A stretch of DNA of 64,000 nt from Jacaranda mimosifolia (GCA_018894105.1 CM032126.1:9575001-9639000); one strand, 5' to 3'. Positions 23,024 through 35,600 are shown, counted from the stretch's first letter. Program-made: numbers and translations. The notes: generated by a model not told the origin, from the sequence alone.

Positions 23024-24076
23024 ATATTATTTTCTAATATTTTTCTTTTTTATATTTATGAATCAGGATGTTTAAAAAAAAAAAAACCGAGTCCTGATTT
23101 ATGTATTTTTTTTATATGCTAATGATCTGGATAAGTTAATTTTATCCATTTTTTCCACGTCAATATATTTGTATATTTGATATCTTATTAACATTTATTT
23201 TAATATTAATATAAAAACATATACTAATTCATTTTTGTAACTACATGTTTAATTTTAGTAAATACTCAATATATATATATATATATATTAACATACATGT
23301 AGCTTTTTATAATAATTTTTATAACTTTCTTTGTGAATTTATATTTTTATAACTCCTTATTATATTGTTTGATATTTATGTCTTTTAATATAATTATGGA
23401 AGAACATGTATATATATATATATATTTATATGTATTATTGTGTACATATATAGGTTTATTTGTCAATATTACAATTTAATCAGTGTCTTGCTTCATATGT
23501 ATTCTGCATATATAAACATTTTATATATGGAGTATTATAGTAATATAGAATTTATTATAATTTAATTTTGAGTATTTTATACCGTGTTGTTTTGTGAATG
23601 ATTTTTTATTCCATAATTTAATAGTTTAATTAAGTTAAATCATAGCTGAAAAAAAATTCCTAAATCTAACCTATATTTTTTTAAAAATATATGCACTGGA
23701 ATATTCAAAACAAACAATTTACTATTTAAAAAATATAAAAAATATTTGTCTTCTTTTTTTCTCTGACTCTATTCGATCATTTTCTTGGTATGTTAAATTT
23801 TTTTTTTTTCCGTTGAAGATCTATGTATGTGTAATGCTCATATCTTTTTCTAATTTTTTAAATTTTATGGTAATAATCTAAGATAATTTGTTAAAAAAAA
23901 ATTGAAATCTCAATTTTATGGCAAATTAAAATATTTTATCTTCTATCACCTAAATTCATTTTTCAATGTTGAATTTTTTAATTTCTTCAAACTAAGTTAA
24001 TGTGAAAGCAATTTTCTTTATCTTATCTTCTACCATATTTTATGAATAATTTATTGAATTTACAAAGTGATTTAAC
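23024..24076. other. AT-rich, no gene seen
   Basis: TA-rich sequence with microsatellite tracts (about 23269-23289 and 23407-23425). No coding content. Confidence 0.5.
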
Positions 24077-25342
24077 TAGGGTTGTCTATGAGTCGAATTT
24101 GGATTGAATTTGTCATATTCGAATCCGAAATCGATTAACAAAATTCATATTCGAATCCGACCCAAAATCTTATAGGATCTTTGTTAATCAGTATCATATC
24201 CAAATTCTATGGATCTCCAAAATTCAATTAAAAAACTTGACTAGATTTATTATTATTTTTTCTTTTTTTCCTTTAAATTTTATAAAATATTGTATTTTTA
24301 AAGTAAATATATGTCATATTTGAATTTTTAACAAATTTTTATTATATATTAATCTAAAAGTTAAATATTTGAATACTAAATTCCTTTTTCACATGATATT
24401 AATGTATATATACCATTATATGTTATTATATTTGACATTTTATCAATATCTATCTTATTTTTTAAATTAAAAACTTAATATTGATTAGGGGTGTAAACGA
24501 GTCGAGCTCGAGCTCGACCTTGCCAAAAATTACAGGCTCGAGCTCGAGCTCGAGCCCAGCTTTTTGAGCTCGAGTTGAGCTCGAGCTGGCTCATCAGAAA
24601 ATTTTAAATTAAATAAAAATATTAAATTATTAATATATCATAATTATTTAATAATAATTAATAAAACAATTAAAATTATTATTATAAATTAAATATATAT
24701 GAAATTATAATAATTAATATAATGATTTAAATTATAATATATTATAATTATTTAATCATATATATAAATATTTAAAATTAGAAAAAAAAAAGTAAATTAT
24801 TAATGCATATTAATTAATATATAATAAGTATTTAAAATTAGAAAAAGAAAGTAAATTATTATATATATTAATTATTTAATTAATATATAAAAAATATTTA
24901 AAAATAGGAAAAAGCTCATGAGTCGGCTCATGAGCTTTTGAACAACTAGAGATGAGCTCGAGCTCGGCTCATGTTAAAGCTCGAGCTTGAGTCGAGCTAT
25001 AATTGAGCCCGCTCATGAGGCTCATGAGCCGGCTCAACTCATCTTACACACCTAATATTAATAGTATAATATAGACTTAATATAGATATTATGTCAATAT
25101 AATTCATAGATTTTATTTTAAAATCTTTATTAATATTTTATATAAGAGTATTAATTTAATAAAACATATTAAGGTTCGATTTGGATTTTTAACCAATCGA
25201 ATTACTTAATTCTATATTCAATCCAGCTATTTTGGATTTCGAATATTTATAATTGGATCTAATCCATTGAATATTTTAATTGGATAAAAAATTTAAAATT
25301 CAGATTGGGTTCGAATGAAAATTCAATCCGTTGACATCCCAA
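24077..25342. mobile_element. hAT-type non-coding element A
   Basis: Left end TAGGGTTGTCTATGAGTCGA; reverse complement of the right end TTGGGATGTCAACGGATTGA, both followed by GAATTT-type repeats typical of hAT MITEs. Flanked by GATTTAAC (24069-24076) and GATTTAAT (25343-25350). No ORF. A smaller MITE is nested inside at 24486-25054. Confidence 0.75.
24486..25054. mobile_element. hAT-type MITE nested in element A
   Basis: Left end TAGGGGTGTAAACGAGTCGA followed by repeats of GAGCTC; right end reverse complement TAGGTGTGTAAGATGAGTTG followed by similar GAGCTCG/GCTCATGAG words. The flanks ATATTGAT (24478-24485) and ATATTAAT (25055-25062) match in 7 of 8. The interior is nearly pure A/T. Confidence 0.85.
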
Positions 25343-25350
25343 GATTTAAT

Positions 25351-26479
25351 ATGAGTTGGGTTGGACCGGCTCACTTAAAAAGCCGTCTCGAGCTGAAATT
25401 TTGCAACCTAGGATTGTCTCGACCCGCAGACCATGAAGGACCGTGGGCTAGCCTAGCTCGCGAGCTAGCCTGCTTAGTCCGCAATATTTTTTTTAATTTA
25501 TATTATAAATTATAATTTTTAAGAATTTAAGAATTTATAATTTTTAAATTATAAATTATCAATTTACAATTTTTAAATTACAAATTACAAATTAATAATT
25601 TTAAAAAATTATAAATTTTTAATTTATAATTAAGAATGTATAATTTATAATTTATTAGTTTATAAATATATAAATCAATAATTAGGAAACAAAAATATAG
25701 AAACAATTGGCTAGACCAAGAGTATAGAAACAAAAATTTGAGAAGGTGAAAATTATATTGCCTCAATTTGAAGAAGATGATAAAGAATGACTTGAAACCG
25801 TATCCACCATCGCATCGCAATCCGAGAGTGATTTAGATCACTTGAGTGAACGACCGGTTTATCATTGGACATGTTTAGATATTTAGCTATTACAAAGTTG
25901 TTTATTTATTTATTTTCTTTTGTTATTATTATGTACTTTCATTTAGAGGTTTGATTAAATCCACCTCTATGTAATTATTTTTTCTAAATTAATAATGGGT
26001 AGAGGAGTTCATGCCAAACCCCTCACCACCTTATTTGGTGGTGTTTTTGGAAAAATATAATTGATTACAAAATTAATATAAGTATAAATTTCTAAGTTTA
26101 TAAAAATTTAAGTGTTGTAAAATATTAAAAATCACATAAGTATAAATTATTAAGTCTTTTAGAAAGTATAAGTGTTGGAAAAAACATTAATAATCACATA
26201 AATATAAAAACTTCGAAATTTTAAATTCATTTTCAAAAATAAATAAATAAATAAATAAACTCGTGGACCAACCCGCGAGCCGGACCACCTAACTTGGCTC
26301 ATATATAAATCAACTCAACTATATAGTGGGTTGATTTTGAGTTGAGACTTTTCAATTTTCAGCCCATCATGGTTTGGATCGTGAACGGCCTGCGAGCCGA
26401 CCCAGCTTGGCCTCGGACCACCATTAACCGTTTGTTAAACGAGCTGGGCTGGCTCGGCCTGACTCATTTGACACCTCTA
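25351..26479. mobile_element. hAT-type element B, abutting element A
   Basis: The right end read inward is TAGAGGTGTCAAATGAGTCA then GGCCGAGCC. The left end begins ATGAGTTGGGTTGGACCGGC, which matches the same terminus minus its first 11-12 bases. Flanked by GATTTAAT (25343-25350) and GATTTAAC (26480-26487). The interior is AT-rich. A short stretch at 25745-25870 can be read as an acidic peptide with SESDLDHLSERP, possibly a transposase fragment. Confidence 0.65.
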
Positions 26480-26487
26480 GATTTAAC

Positions 26488-26931
26488 ATTTAGGCATTAT
26501 TTTTGTGTAAAAATAGATTAATGAATGAGATTTGATCTGATGATGCATAAATTATATTCATATAAAATATTATTATATGTCATTCACATCTTCAAATATA
26601 TTATGTCAATGAAATTCTTAAATTTTTTTAAGTATTATATTTGTAATATTTATAAAAAATATCAATATTTAAATTATAATTAAAATTAAATAAAATAAAA
26701 ATTTGAACTTATTGTCCAATGCAACGCACGGACTAATAATTAGTAATAAAATAAATATGATATGTATATATATGTATGTATATGTGATGAGAGAGCTCTA
26801 ATGAGACAAAATCTACAAAAATCAAAGGCTGGGGGGTTTGACAAAATGGGAGGGATTTAGGGGATTAACCCATTTGTGGGATTGTTTTGGGGAATTCTTC
26901 AACACCCATTTGGATGCAAAACAAGGGGATG
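26488..26931. other. No gene seen
   Basis: AT-rich, followed by a G-rich stretch (26825-26930) with GGGATT words. The overlapping 62-68 codon ORFs look like chance. Confidence 0.4.
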
Positions 26932-27550
26932 TTTGGCTGCATTTCGACAGAATAAAAGGTTGCATTTTGCAGAACATTTGTTTAATTGAAATGCAACCAA
27001 ACATAGGCAAAGTATTTTTATTTATTAACTTTATTAATGTTTAATTATTTAAAATTAAACATCAGTATTATATTAAATGATTTTTTTATAAATTATATTA
27101 GCATATGATATGTAAAAATCATTAAATATCAAAATATAAATTTCAAAATTGTATAAAATAAATTGACTTATATTAAATTTTAAAATTTAAATTTACAATA
27201 TAAATTATTATTATAAAAAATGACAAATTATTAATTAATAATTATTAAAAAGAAGTGAAAACCCCCCACTACCACTATTTTACATTAGTCCTATCTTGAT
27301 TTTTGCTAGCCGCCGAGGCAACTTCTCTCTCTCTCCCGCCATGTAACCCCTGCTCCCTTCTAATTACGTGTTGTGTTCTCGTCGGCAAAGATGCGAGCAA
27401 GAAGTCCATCATGGGGCCAAGCTAGCCTCCGCGACAGAGGCCTGCAGCTACAAGGCCAACCAATATTTTCCTCGTTGCTACGGCTCCCAGCGAGGCCTCC
27501 CTCCGTTGCGATGGAAGGCCTGTAGCTGATGGCCTTTGCCACGAGATGGT
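26932..27550 (+). repeat. Dispersed repeat, copy B
   Basis: Begins with a foldback (ATGTTTGGCTGCATTTCGAC ... TTGAAATGCAACCAAACAT), then GGCAAAGTATTTTTATT, the same AT-rich middle as copy A, and a GC-richer end with TGTGTTCTCGTCGGCAAAGA. It is directly oriented relative to copy A at 11337-11890. The GC-rich cassette continues to about 27640. Confidence 0.65.
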
Positions 27551-27997
27551 TTGGGCCGAGGCTTATAGCTGTTGGTTTGGCCTCCCTTTGTTGCGGCTAT
27601 AGGCCTCCATGAGTTTCTCGTGTACATTTGAATGCTAGCGCCATAAATGTAATATTTATTTATTTATTTTATATTGAACTTTTTATTATTTAATTTTTTA
27701 ATATGATTTTTATTTTGGTAATGCAGATTTTGAGATCGTGTCCAATATTTAGAGTTAAAAGTAGATTTTTAGTATTACATTGTGAATGTATTGGATTTTT
27801 TTATGGATGATGAATAGGTTATCTCCTATATGTCTAATTTTTGAACAGATTTTTGAAAAAACAATGTGGAACTATGTCAACGCAAGACATAAGGGTAAAA
27901 TAATTTAGAAAGAGACTTGAACATCAACAACTTGTAGGTGACATATATAAATGATTGTAAATGAACCTTTAAAACATAAACATGAATCAGCTCTTAC
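27551..27997. other. GC-rich cassette end, then unassigned
   Basis: The GC-rich block (GGCC, GAGGCC, GGCCTCC words) ends near 27640. The rest is AT-rich; on the minus strand it would be downstream of the last RRP36 copy-2 exon, and I looked for the next exon without finding it. Confidence 0.4.
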
Positions 27998-28538
27998 AAT
28001 CCGAGCAATTCGATCCTTGAGTTCATTTATGACTTCTGGATCATTTGCTTTCTTCAGTTCCTACAGACGCCAACACATTGATCAACATAAGCAGAAGCTT
28101 GCACAAAAGCATATTAAGAAGGTATGTCAATATTGAATGGTACCTCTTTTTCAGCAAGAAGGGTATTAGCATAAATGAAGTTATGTCTCTTCTTGAACCT
28201 ACAGTTCCAGATTATTGACTAAATCAAATGCACAAAACCATATCATGAGAAAAAACTATACATATCATGAGACGTTATTCTCTAATAAACCAATTTAGAC
28301 ATCACAATTGGTAATATAAGCCCTACAAAATTACTAGGGACTGCATTTCACAAAACATGCATATTAGATATTAGGGAAGTATAAATCATGGTCCACAACA
28401 GAAATAGCGAGTGATTGCAGCACTACACCAATACATACACACAAAGATAAGCAAAAAAGATGGCTAGTTGAGAAAGGAAGTTTATCCATCCACATCGAGT
28501 TTGCTGTACAATGATTCAAAACGAGGATCCCGTACCAC
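27998..28538 (-). pseudogene. RRP36: RRP36 partial copy 2, central exons, inverted
   Basis: Three exon-like blocks read on the minus strand. 28538-28486: VVRDPRFESLYSKLDVDG. 28198-28144: FKKRHNFIYANTLLAEKE, with acceptor TGTAG and donor GTACC. 28060-27998: ELKKANDPEVINELKDRIARI, with acceptor CTGTAG and donor GTAAGAG. They correspond to consecutive central exons of RRP36, of which only the first is also present in copy 1. Compared with copy 1, the acceptor before the first block is AA instead of AG, and its donor reads AT instead of GT, so normal splicing looks lost. No exon precedes it (no MEISxKK block upstream) and none follows. It is a fragment, not a working gene. Confidence 0.85.
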
Positions 28539-29186
28539 TTGAAGATGAAGTACAGAGAAATTTTAGCCAAACATAAACTGGAGAGAAGATGCTAGAGTAC
28601 ATTGCTCTTGATAAGACAAAGATATATATTAAGCAAGTAGCTTAAGGTAAAAGCAAACATGACCATCATTTGCTCAAGCAAAAGTAATTCTTATCCAGCT
28701 AATATGTTACACAAAGTAAGAGGGTGAGGCCTAATTTATGTATAGATACTACATATTTTGTAAGTCAACAATTAAGTCAAAAAAGAAACTAGGACATCAC
28801 AGAGTATCAAGGTATAAGTTGAAGATCTCCACAAATCAGAAGACCTATAGAAATAAAAGGAGGCACATGCAAGTGTAATGTAAAAGAGAAACAAGAATGT
28901 TTAAGCTTTACTAATTCAAATTCTATAGATAAACATGATACACAAAATATGATAATTCAATTTGCATGAGAAACACGTAAAACATGTAACTAATCTAGCA
29001 CTCCTAGCTCAATTCAACCAACGTATACATACATTAGTAGCTAACAATCAAATTCAAAAACCATGCCTCAAGCCTATTCATGTAGAAATACCATGAAGAT
29101 ACTAGGTCTAATTTCATATAGACTCATGCTGAGATAATGATAAGGCGTGATACAATGAGCATACTAGTTGTAAGACAAACCTCCAC
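28539..29186 (-). repeat. Inverted duplication arm 2 (RRP36 intron 3)
   Basis: The reverse complement matches 17041-17678 closely throughout, with small indels, up to about 29186, where similarity stops. It lies directly upstream (minus strand) of the central-exon fragment. Confidence 0.85.
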
Positions 29187-29497
29187 AGTCCACACGACAC
29201 AACCAACACAGTAATTGTTTGGAACCCTTATAAATATCAAAATTAATTAGGTAAGGGTCAATTATTGTATGTGTGTAATGTAATAATCGTAGAATAAGAA
29301 TAAAGTACATACGCACACCAAACATAATGAAACTTATTCTTTTCTTGGTATAATTAATTTATGTGATAAACTTTCGGCTTCCCCTTGATAAGTATTCTAA
29401 GCCACATGCATGTCATAATAATTATCACTTTTCTTATATATATATATATGCGTCGAATATAATATTATTAAATGGTGAGAACTAAATCATATTAACA
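29187..29497. other. No gene seen
   Basis: AT-rich junction between the RRP36 fragment and the Mutator-like element; includes a short TA repeat near 29440. Confidence 0.4.
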
Positions 29498-29507
29498 ATA
29501 GATATTA

Positions 29508-30726
29508 GGGTTAATTGCATTTTACCCTCTTGTAAAAATGAAAAATAGCAAAAAAACTCCTCTATGGAAAAATAATAGGCAATACACCTTCTTGTGATTT
29601 TAAAAAATAGGCATACCGCCTCCCCTTTATGATTTGCTGCAATTTAACCATAATTTCAATATATAAAGACTATACTACCCCTAATTCCTTCATATATTGT
29701 CAATTTTATTTATTATTATTTTTAAATATATTTTTATATATCCTTTTCATCTCCTTCATACCATTTTTTTTAATTTTTAAATTTAAAAATTGTTTTTAAT
29801 TTTTTTGTTTATTCATCTTTTTAATTTATCCTTTTATTTATTTATATATATATATATATTATATATACAAATATAAATATATAATATATAATATAATAAA
29901 TATAATATAATATATAATACAATACATTATAAATACATAAATATACATTATAATACATATATGATAAGATACATGATAACATATAGTACATATATGATAA
30001 TATATATATAATTATTTAATAATCTACCCCCACCCACGCCCCATCCCCTCTCCCCAAATCTTACGGGTTGCCGTGGTAGCCATGGCAGCATTGTGATCAC
30101 ATCCGGCTATCGGTCGCAATGGCCAGCCATGGAATCCACCTCGTTTTTCAATATTTTTTTGGTTCAGAGGCAGCCATGGAGGACACCTCTGTGAGCGGCG
30201 GCCTCTAAGGCCGCTTGCAAAACCATAGAGGTGGCCTCCATGGCCGCGTTTGCAGGCAGCCATGATGCCGCTGGAAGGAGGTGGCTGCCATGGTAGCGTT
30301 CACCGACGGTCATGGCTGCCGCTGGTCGGGTGGGTTGCCGGGGGGTTGGTTGTGGGTTTATATATATATAAATATGTATATATAATACATATATATTGTA
30401 TATATAAATATGTATATGTAGGTATATATAAATATATTTTTATATTTTATATATATTTTTTAGATACAAGTAATTTGAACTGTTAATTTTTTTTAATGAA
30501 TCCAACAGTTGATATTAAGGGACAAATTTGATATTTCATCAGCAAAAACTCTAGAACCAATCTCACTTGCCGCGCATGATTTGCACACCAGCTGAAAGGG
30601 GGTAGTTTGCTATTTTTTTAAAAACATAGGGGAGGGGAGGGGAGGGACCATTGCCTATTGTATTTTCATAGGAGAATTTTTTTTGCTTTTTTTTATTTTC
30701 ACAGTGGGGTAAAACTTGATTTACCC
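29508..30726. mobile_element. Mutator-like non-autonomous element, 10-bp TSD
   Basis: Left end GGGTTAATTGCATTTTACCC, reverse complement of the right end GGGTAAATCAAGTTTTACCC. The inverted repeats continue inward for roughly 80 bp, sharing AAAAATAGCAAAAAA-like, CTATG and ATAGGCAAT blocks. Both sides carry the perfect 10-bp direct repeat ATAGATATTA (29498-29507 and 30727-30736), in the size range typical of Mutator-like insertions. There is no transposase. The interior is AT-rich except for a GC-rich core at 30030-30350. Confidence 0.88.
30030..30350. other. GC-rich core of the Mutator-like element
   Basis: Rich in GCCATGG, GGCAGCC and GTTGCCG words, with overlapping 78-79 codon ORFs on both strands and no recognisable domain. 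It could be a captured gene piece (Pack-MULE-like) or a degenerate repeat. Confidence 0.5.
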
Positions 30727-30736
30727 ATAGATATTA

Positions 30737-31822
30737 TGTCATGCAAATGTGATTTAAATTTAATTGTTGTTATTTGATATTACAATGACCGATGCGTATA
30801 AAACTTTTTCAAATATTAACTATAGATTTTGGAAGATACTAGGTTTGAGTTGCATATGTAATCCCTTGTATTAAAAAATATGTGGCTGTAGAGGGCATTT
30901 TTCATTAATTTTAAAATTGTTTAAGGAAAAATAAAAAAGGATGTGGGAGATGACAAATTCAATTTCTAACCACCACTTGTACGATACGCCTTATTCAACT
31001 CTCATCCACGTGTGTAAGTACAAATTAATTTTTCGTCCCTGTCTAAACTTAAGTGCTCTACAGTTTGGCAAAATGTTGTCATGTTCTGCAGTTGTCGGGT
31101 CGATTAATTTTCATATAATTTCTTAATATTAATTTTTTCGTTTTTCAATTTTAACATTGGGCATATCATTTGATATACCACCATACCAAAATTTAAATAA
31201 AAGGATCAATAGCAGACACGCCCAACGTATATGGTAATGTGTATTTTGCCCTTCAATTATTGTAAATATATGAAATAATTACTCAATTTTTGATAAATGT
31301 GCTTTAATACCCCATCGTTCCATTTTCTAGCAAAATATTCTACTGAGGATGCTAAAATACTTTGAATATATTACACTTTACCTCCTCAACTTTAACAAAA
31401 AGTGCATTTAACAACGTAATCATTCTAAAATATCACACTTTTATTATCAAATTTTTATTTTTATAGAATAAAGTGAAATATTTTATAAAAAATATTATCA
31501 CACACTAATCACTTGTCAATATATGGAAAGTTAAATCATTTTGAGCTATCATATAATTTTAAATTAATTTTATATTATATTTTACGTGGTTTATATACAT
31601 GAGATGATTAAAATCAATTTTAAAATTATATCCTAGTTGATTTTTATATCAATATAATGTTATGCACATTTGTTAGCAAATGGTATTTAAATATTTTTAA
31701 TTTAAATAGAGTAATAAATGAGAGATAATCTTGATATTAAGATATACATTATTTGATATCAATATTCGTCCGACTAGTGTCAGCTATCTTATTCTCATCC
31801 AAGTTAAAACCCTAAACCACTT
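30737..31822. other. AT-rich, no gene seen
   Basis: No ORF of interest and no clear repeat pair. Confidence 0.45.
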
Positions 31823-32638
31823 TGATATGGGATGACTCAATAGGCCTAGCCCAAAGGCTATCGACCCAAGAGTACATCATCATGCCCATTTTATCCTTGA
31901 AGCCCAGTCATGTTGTTGATCTAGATCAACCTCTCACACTCTTTTCGGACGGCATACTAGGCAACACTAGTGTTACTCGACCAAACCGCGAGTCGAATGT
32001 AGACGCTCAAATCTTCCGACCAAAGTGTTCGACAGTCGCTTCCACGAGTCATCAACCTCACAAGAACCAATACTGAGGTTTATCTGTTTGTCGACTGGTG
32101 AGGTTGACTCCCACCAGAATCCCTTCTCTATCGCATTAAATGCCTTGAAAGGCGGCATGCCTCCTCATTAATGGCGCATGCCACCCTAGTACCGCCTATA
32201 CTGCCGTGCTAGGAAGGGGGAGCGCCCCTAGAGTACTATTCTATCCATGAAAGTTAGAGATGAAGCCACATAGAATAGTACAAAAATGTGAGATGATCTC
32301 AAGCTCTCCATGTAAGGACAAGAGCCATTTTTGCATGCTAAGGGCAACTCAGACAAATCTATCACCTGAAGAAGGCTATAAATACTTCTTTGCCAGCCTC
32401 TCACAAGGTATGCCATTTTATACTAAAAAGCTATCACTCTTTTGCTCAACATATGTGGTCATTCTCATACTGACTTGAGTATTAGAGCGCCATAGCTGAG
32501 GGCACCTTGGCTAGCTTGACATTTGCTTGTGATTGCATGACTCAGCTCAATTATCTTTAGAGTTTGAATACTTGACCAAACAGGTCGATCCATCTAAATT
32601 CCAGCCCAATCCAGTGTATACAGCTTTCACCATCATCA
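31823..32638 (+). repeat. Gypsy 5' LTR
   Basis: Starts TGATATGGGATGACTC and ends CACCATCATCA, two bases before the primer binding site. TATAAATA at 32377-32384 is the likely core promoter. The start matches the 3' LTR at 41722, and the whole body matches the solo LTR at 22358-23023 (inverted). Confidence 0.85.
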
Positions 32639-32640
32639 TT

Positions 32641-32658
32641 TGGTGCTGTCTTTGGGAA
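32641..32658 (+). promoter_or_regulatory. Gypsy primer binding site
   Basis: TGGTGCTGTCTTTGGGAA, a variant of the TGGCGCCGTCTGTGGGAA site found in plant Tat/Athila-type gypsy elements. Confidence 0.7.
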
Positions 32659-32680
32659 ATTTTGAGTCTGCAATCGAGAA

Positions 32681-35600
32681 ATGGTTAACACCAGGCGAGC
32701 CGCTTCAAAAAGAGAAGAGAATAGGAGGTCGACCACTCATATTTCTCAACCTTAGTAAGAACTAGATGTGCTAGGGCCGAGCACCTAGCCAGAACATACA
32801 ATCACCCTAACTATGCCCTAATTAATGTAGCTCACCAGCGAGCAAATATCTTCCTAAATTTCTACTCAACTTTCTGCTTCCTTGAATCAACATGCAGTCC
32901 AACCAGGACCAGCGGCTAACGCTACCTCGTAACTGGCGCCCCTTGAAGAGAGAACACCTAGAGAGAATTATGGTTGACTAGAGTACAGACAGCCTCCCTC
33001 AGGGCGCGAAACCAGTCCAGAATGTTTTCCTAAGGAAATGGCCCGACCCGACCCCAATGAGGAAGTCACAAATTTAGTTGACCACGGCGCTCATCTGATT
33101 CGAGCCCAACAACGCGATAAGGTCAAGCGCTCAAGACCTCAGCCATTCAGGAATGCGTCTCAAGCTAATAGAGAGGAATGGGAGGAGGCATCTCATAAAG
33201 TCCAGTAGTTCAATAGGCATTTGGAGGAGATCTTAAGGAGAAATACTGAGAGAAATCCCTACCCTGAGGCGCCATAGAGGTTTTGCTAAGAAAGGGAATT
33301 TTTGTTTGTTTAGGAGATCACTGACGAGTACATTGCAGTAAATGCTAAGGTCTCAATCGCTCTACCCCGGTATGACGACTCGTTGGACCCAAATGACCAT
33401 TTGATGTAATTCAACCACATGATGCAGCTGCATAGGCATAATTATTACATCCATGCTAAGAAGTTGGTGACTACCTTCTAGGGGATTGCGCTCAACTAGT
33501 TTGTTAAGCTTGAGCTAGCATTGATATGCTCATATGACTAGATGTGTGACAAATTTCTGCACTAATTTTTCAGTCGGAGAAAAGTGAAGCTTCCTTATAC
33601 CCATCTACATATAATTAAACATAATGAAGGGGAATCAGTTCGCGACTTCTTCACTAGGTTTAATATGAAAGTGCTGAAGATTGATAGCCCCAGAATTGAG
33701 TTCTTGATTGATGTACTTTTCTTGGGCCTTAAACATAAGGAATATGCCAATGCATTGGTGTATGAGCAGTCCCATTCAATGGAGGAGCTGCTCGACCTTG
33801 CAGAAAGATATATAACCCAGGAGGACATAAAAATACTTAAATATGGAAACCCTGAGGTCGATAAGAAAAAGAACAAGGAGAAGGATGACTGTTATCATAG
33901 GAAAGGTCGCCGATCTCCCATCAAGCGCTTCCATGATTACACCTCGCTTAATCTCCCAAGGAAAGAGGTGTTGTTCTCTATCCAGAAAAAAACCTCTTGG
34001 AAAAACCCATGAAGCTGATTGAGACTAAGGCCATGAGAAAGTCCAAGAAGTACTGCTATTTTCATAAACAGAAGGGCCATGACACTAAAGACTATTTCAA
34101 TTCACACAATAAAACTGAGATATTGATTCAACAAGACCATCTCAAAAAATATATCGATGAGTGTGCCAAGTAAGAAGGGGGCAAAATCGACCAAACTCCA
34201 TGTAGAGAAGCTCGGTTAGCCCAAAAAAGGAGGACAAAGGAAGTAAACTTGCCCAGGATCCCCCCTACCCATTCGAGGAGTTATTGATATGATTGCTGGA
34301 GGTCCCACTGGGGAGACTCAAAGTCCACTAGACAGAAGACCTAGGGAAGACTGGAATCGACCAAATCTACCTCGATTGAAATGATTTTCTAGCTCTCAAT
34401 CAGTGCAGAGCCAATTTCTATCACTGACGCCGACCTCACCCATCTTAAGAACAAAAGAGCTAATCACAAGATGGACTACCCCATGGTCATATCGGTCAAA
34501 ATAACTAATTTTAAAGTAAGGAAGGTCCTGGTCGACAATAGTAGCTCTACAAACATCATATTCTTGTGGACCTTAAAAGATTGAATTTGGAGCAGCTAAA
34601 ATTTGAACCAGTCCTTCACCGCTGGTTGGATTTAGGGGATCAAAAATCATTCCGGAAGCATCCATCAACCTGTCAACATCATTTGGGGGAGCCCCCTATA
34701 GTAGAAACCTCATGATAAATTACCTGGTCATCGATGTTCCATTTTCCTACAATGTCATTATTGGTCGATTAGCCCTGAACGACTTTTAGAATATTGCCTC
34801 AACCTACCACATGAAAATCAACTTTTTGACCCCAGTAGGCATATGCAAGTTTGTAACACAAAGAAAGCATAGTTCTGCTCCACCATTTTAGTCGAAGCCA
34901 ACAAATAGAAGAACCAACTCCAGCTAAAGCCCTCGGGAGATGTCCCGAAGCAAAATTCGAGAAAGTGCAGAGAAGCAAGAAATGAAAGCTAGAGGATACC
35001 AAGGTTAAGCTTGTCTGGGAGTTCAAAATGACTGAGTTGGAACCTGGGAACCAAGATAAGACTACCTAGATTGGAAGTGATATGGGCCACTGCATGGAAA
35101 ACATTTTACCTCCAGGGAATCTACCCTAGCGTCATTGTCTATCATCCTAATATAGACCCCTTCATACAAGCTAATGAAGTAGAAGATGAGAACTTTCAGT
35201 GTTGAGAGATCCCAGATCATCGAAGATAAGGTCAACAAACTCTTAGAGGCAAGATATATTATAGAAATTCAATATCCTTCCTGCCTTTGTAACATTGTAC
35301 TCATCCCCAAGAATGAGGAAAAATGGCGTATATGTAATGATTTTACTGACTTGAATAAAACTTGCCTTAAAGATCCTTACTCCCTGCCTCGCATAGATTT
35401 GCTAGTTGATTCTACAGCTAGTTGTGAATTGTTAAGTATGATGGATGCCTTTCAAAGCTATTATAAAATATTTATGTCACCTGAGGACCAGGATATGATC
35501 TCTTCCGTAGTCCTTAATGAGGTATGCCATTTCTTGGTCATGCCCTTTAAGCTCAAGAACGCAAGAACAACTTACTTGAGATTAGTCAATTTCATGTTCA

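Noticed and set aside
24486..25054. GAGCTC-rich clusters as a regulatory site array
   Set aside because: They are the terminal repeats of a MITE with an 8-bp target duplication.
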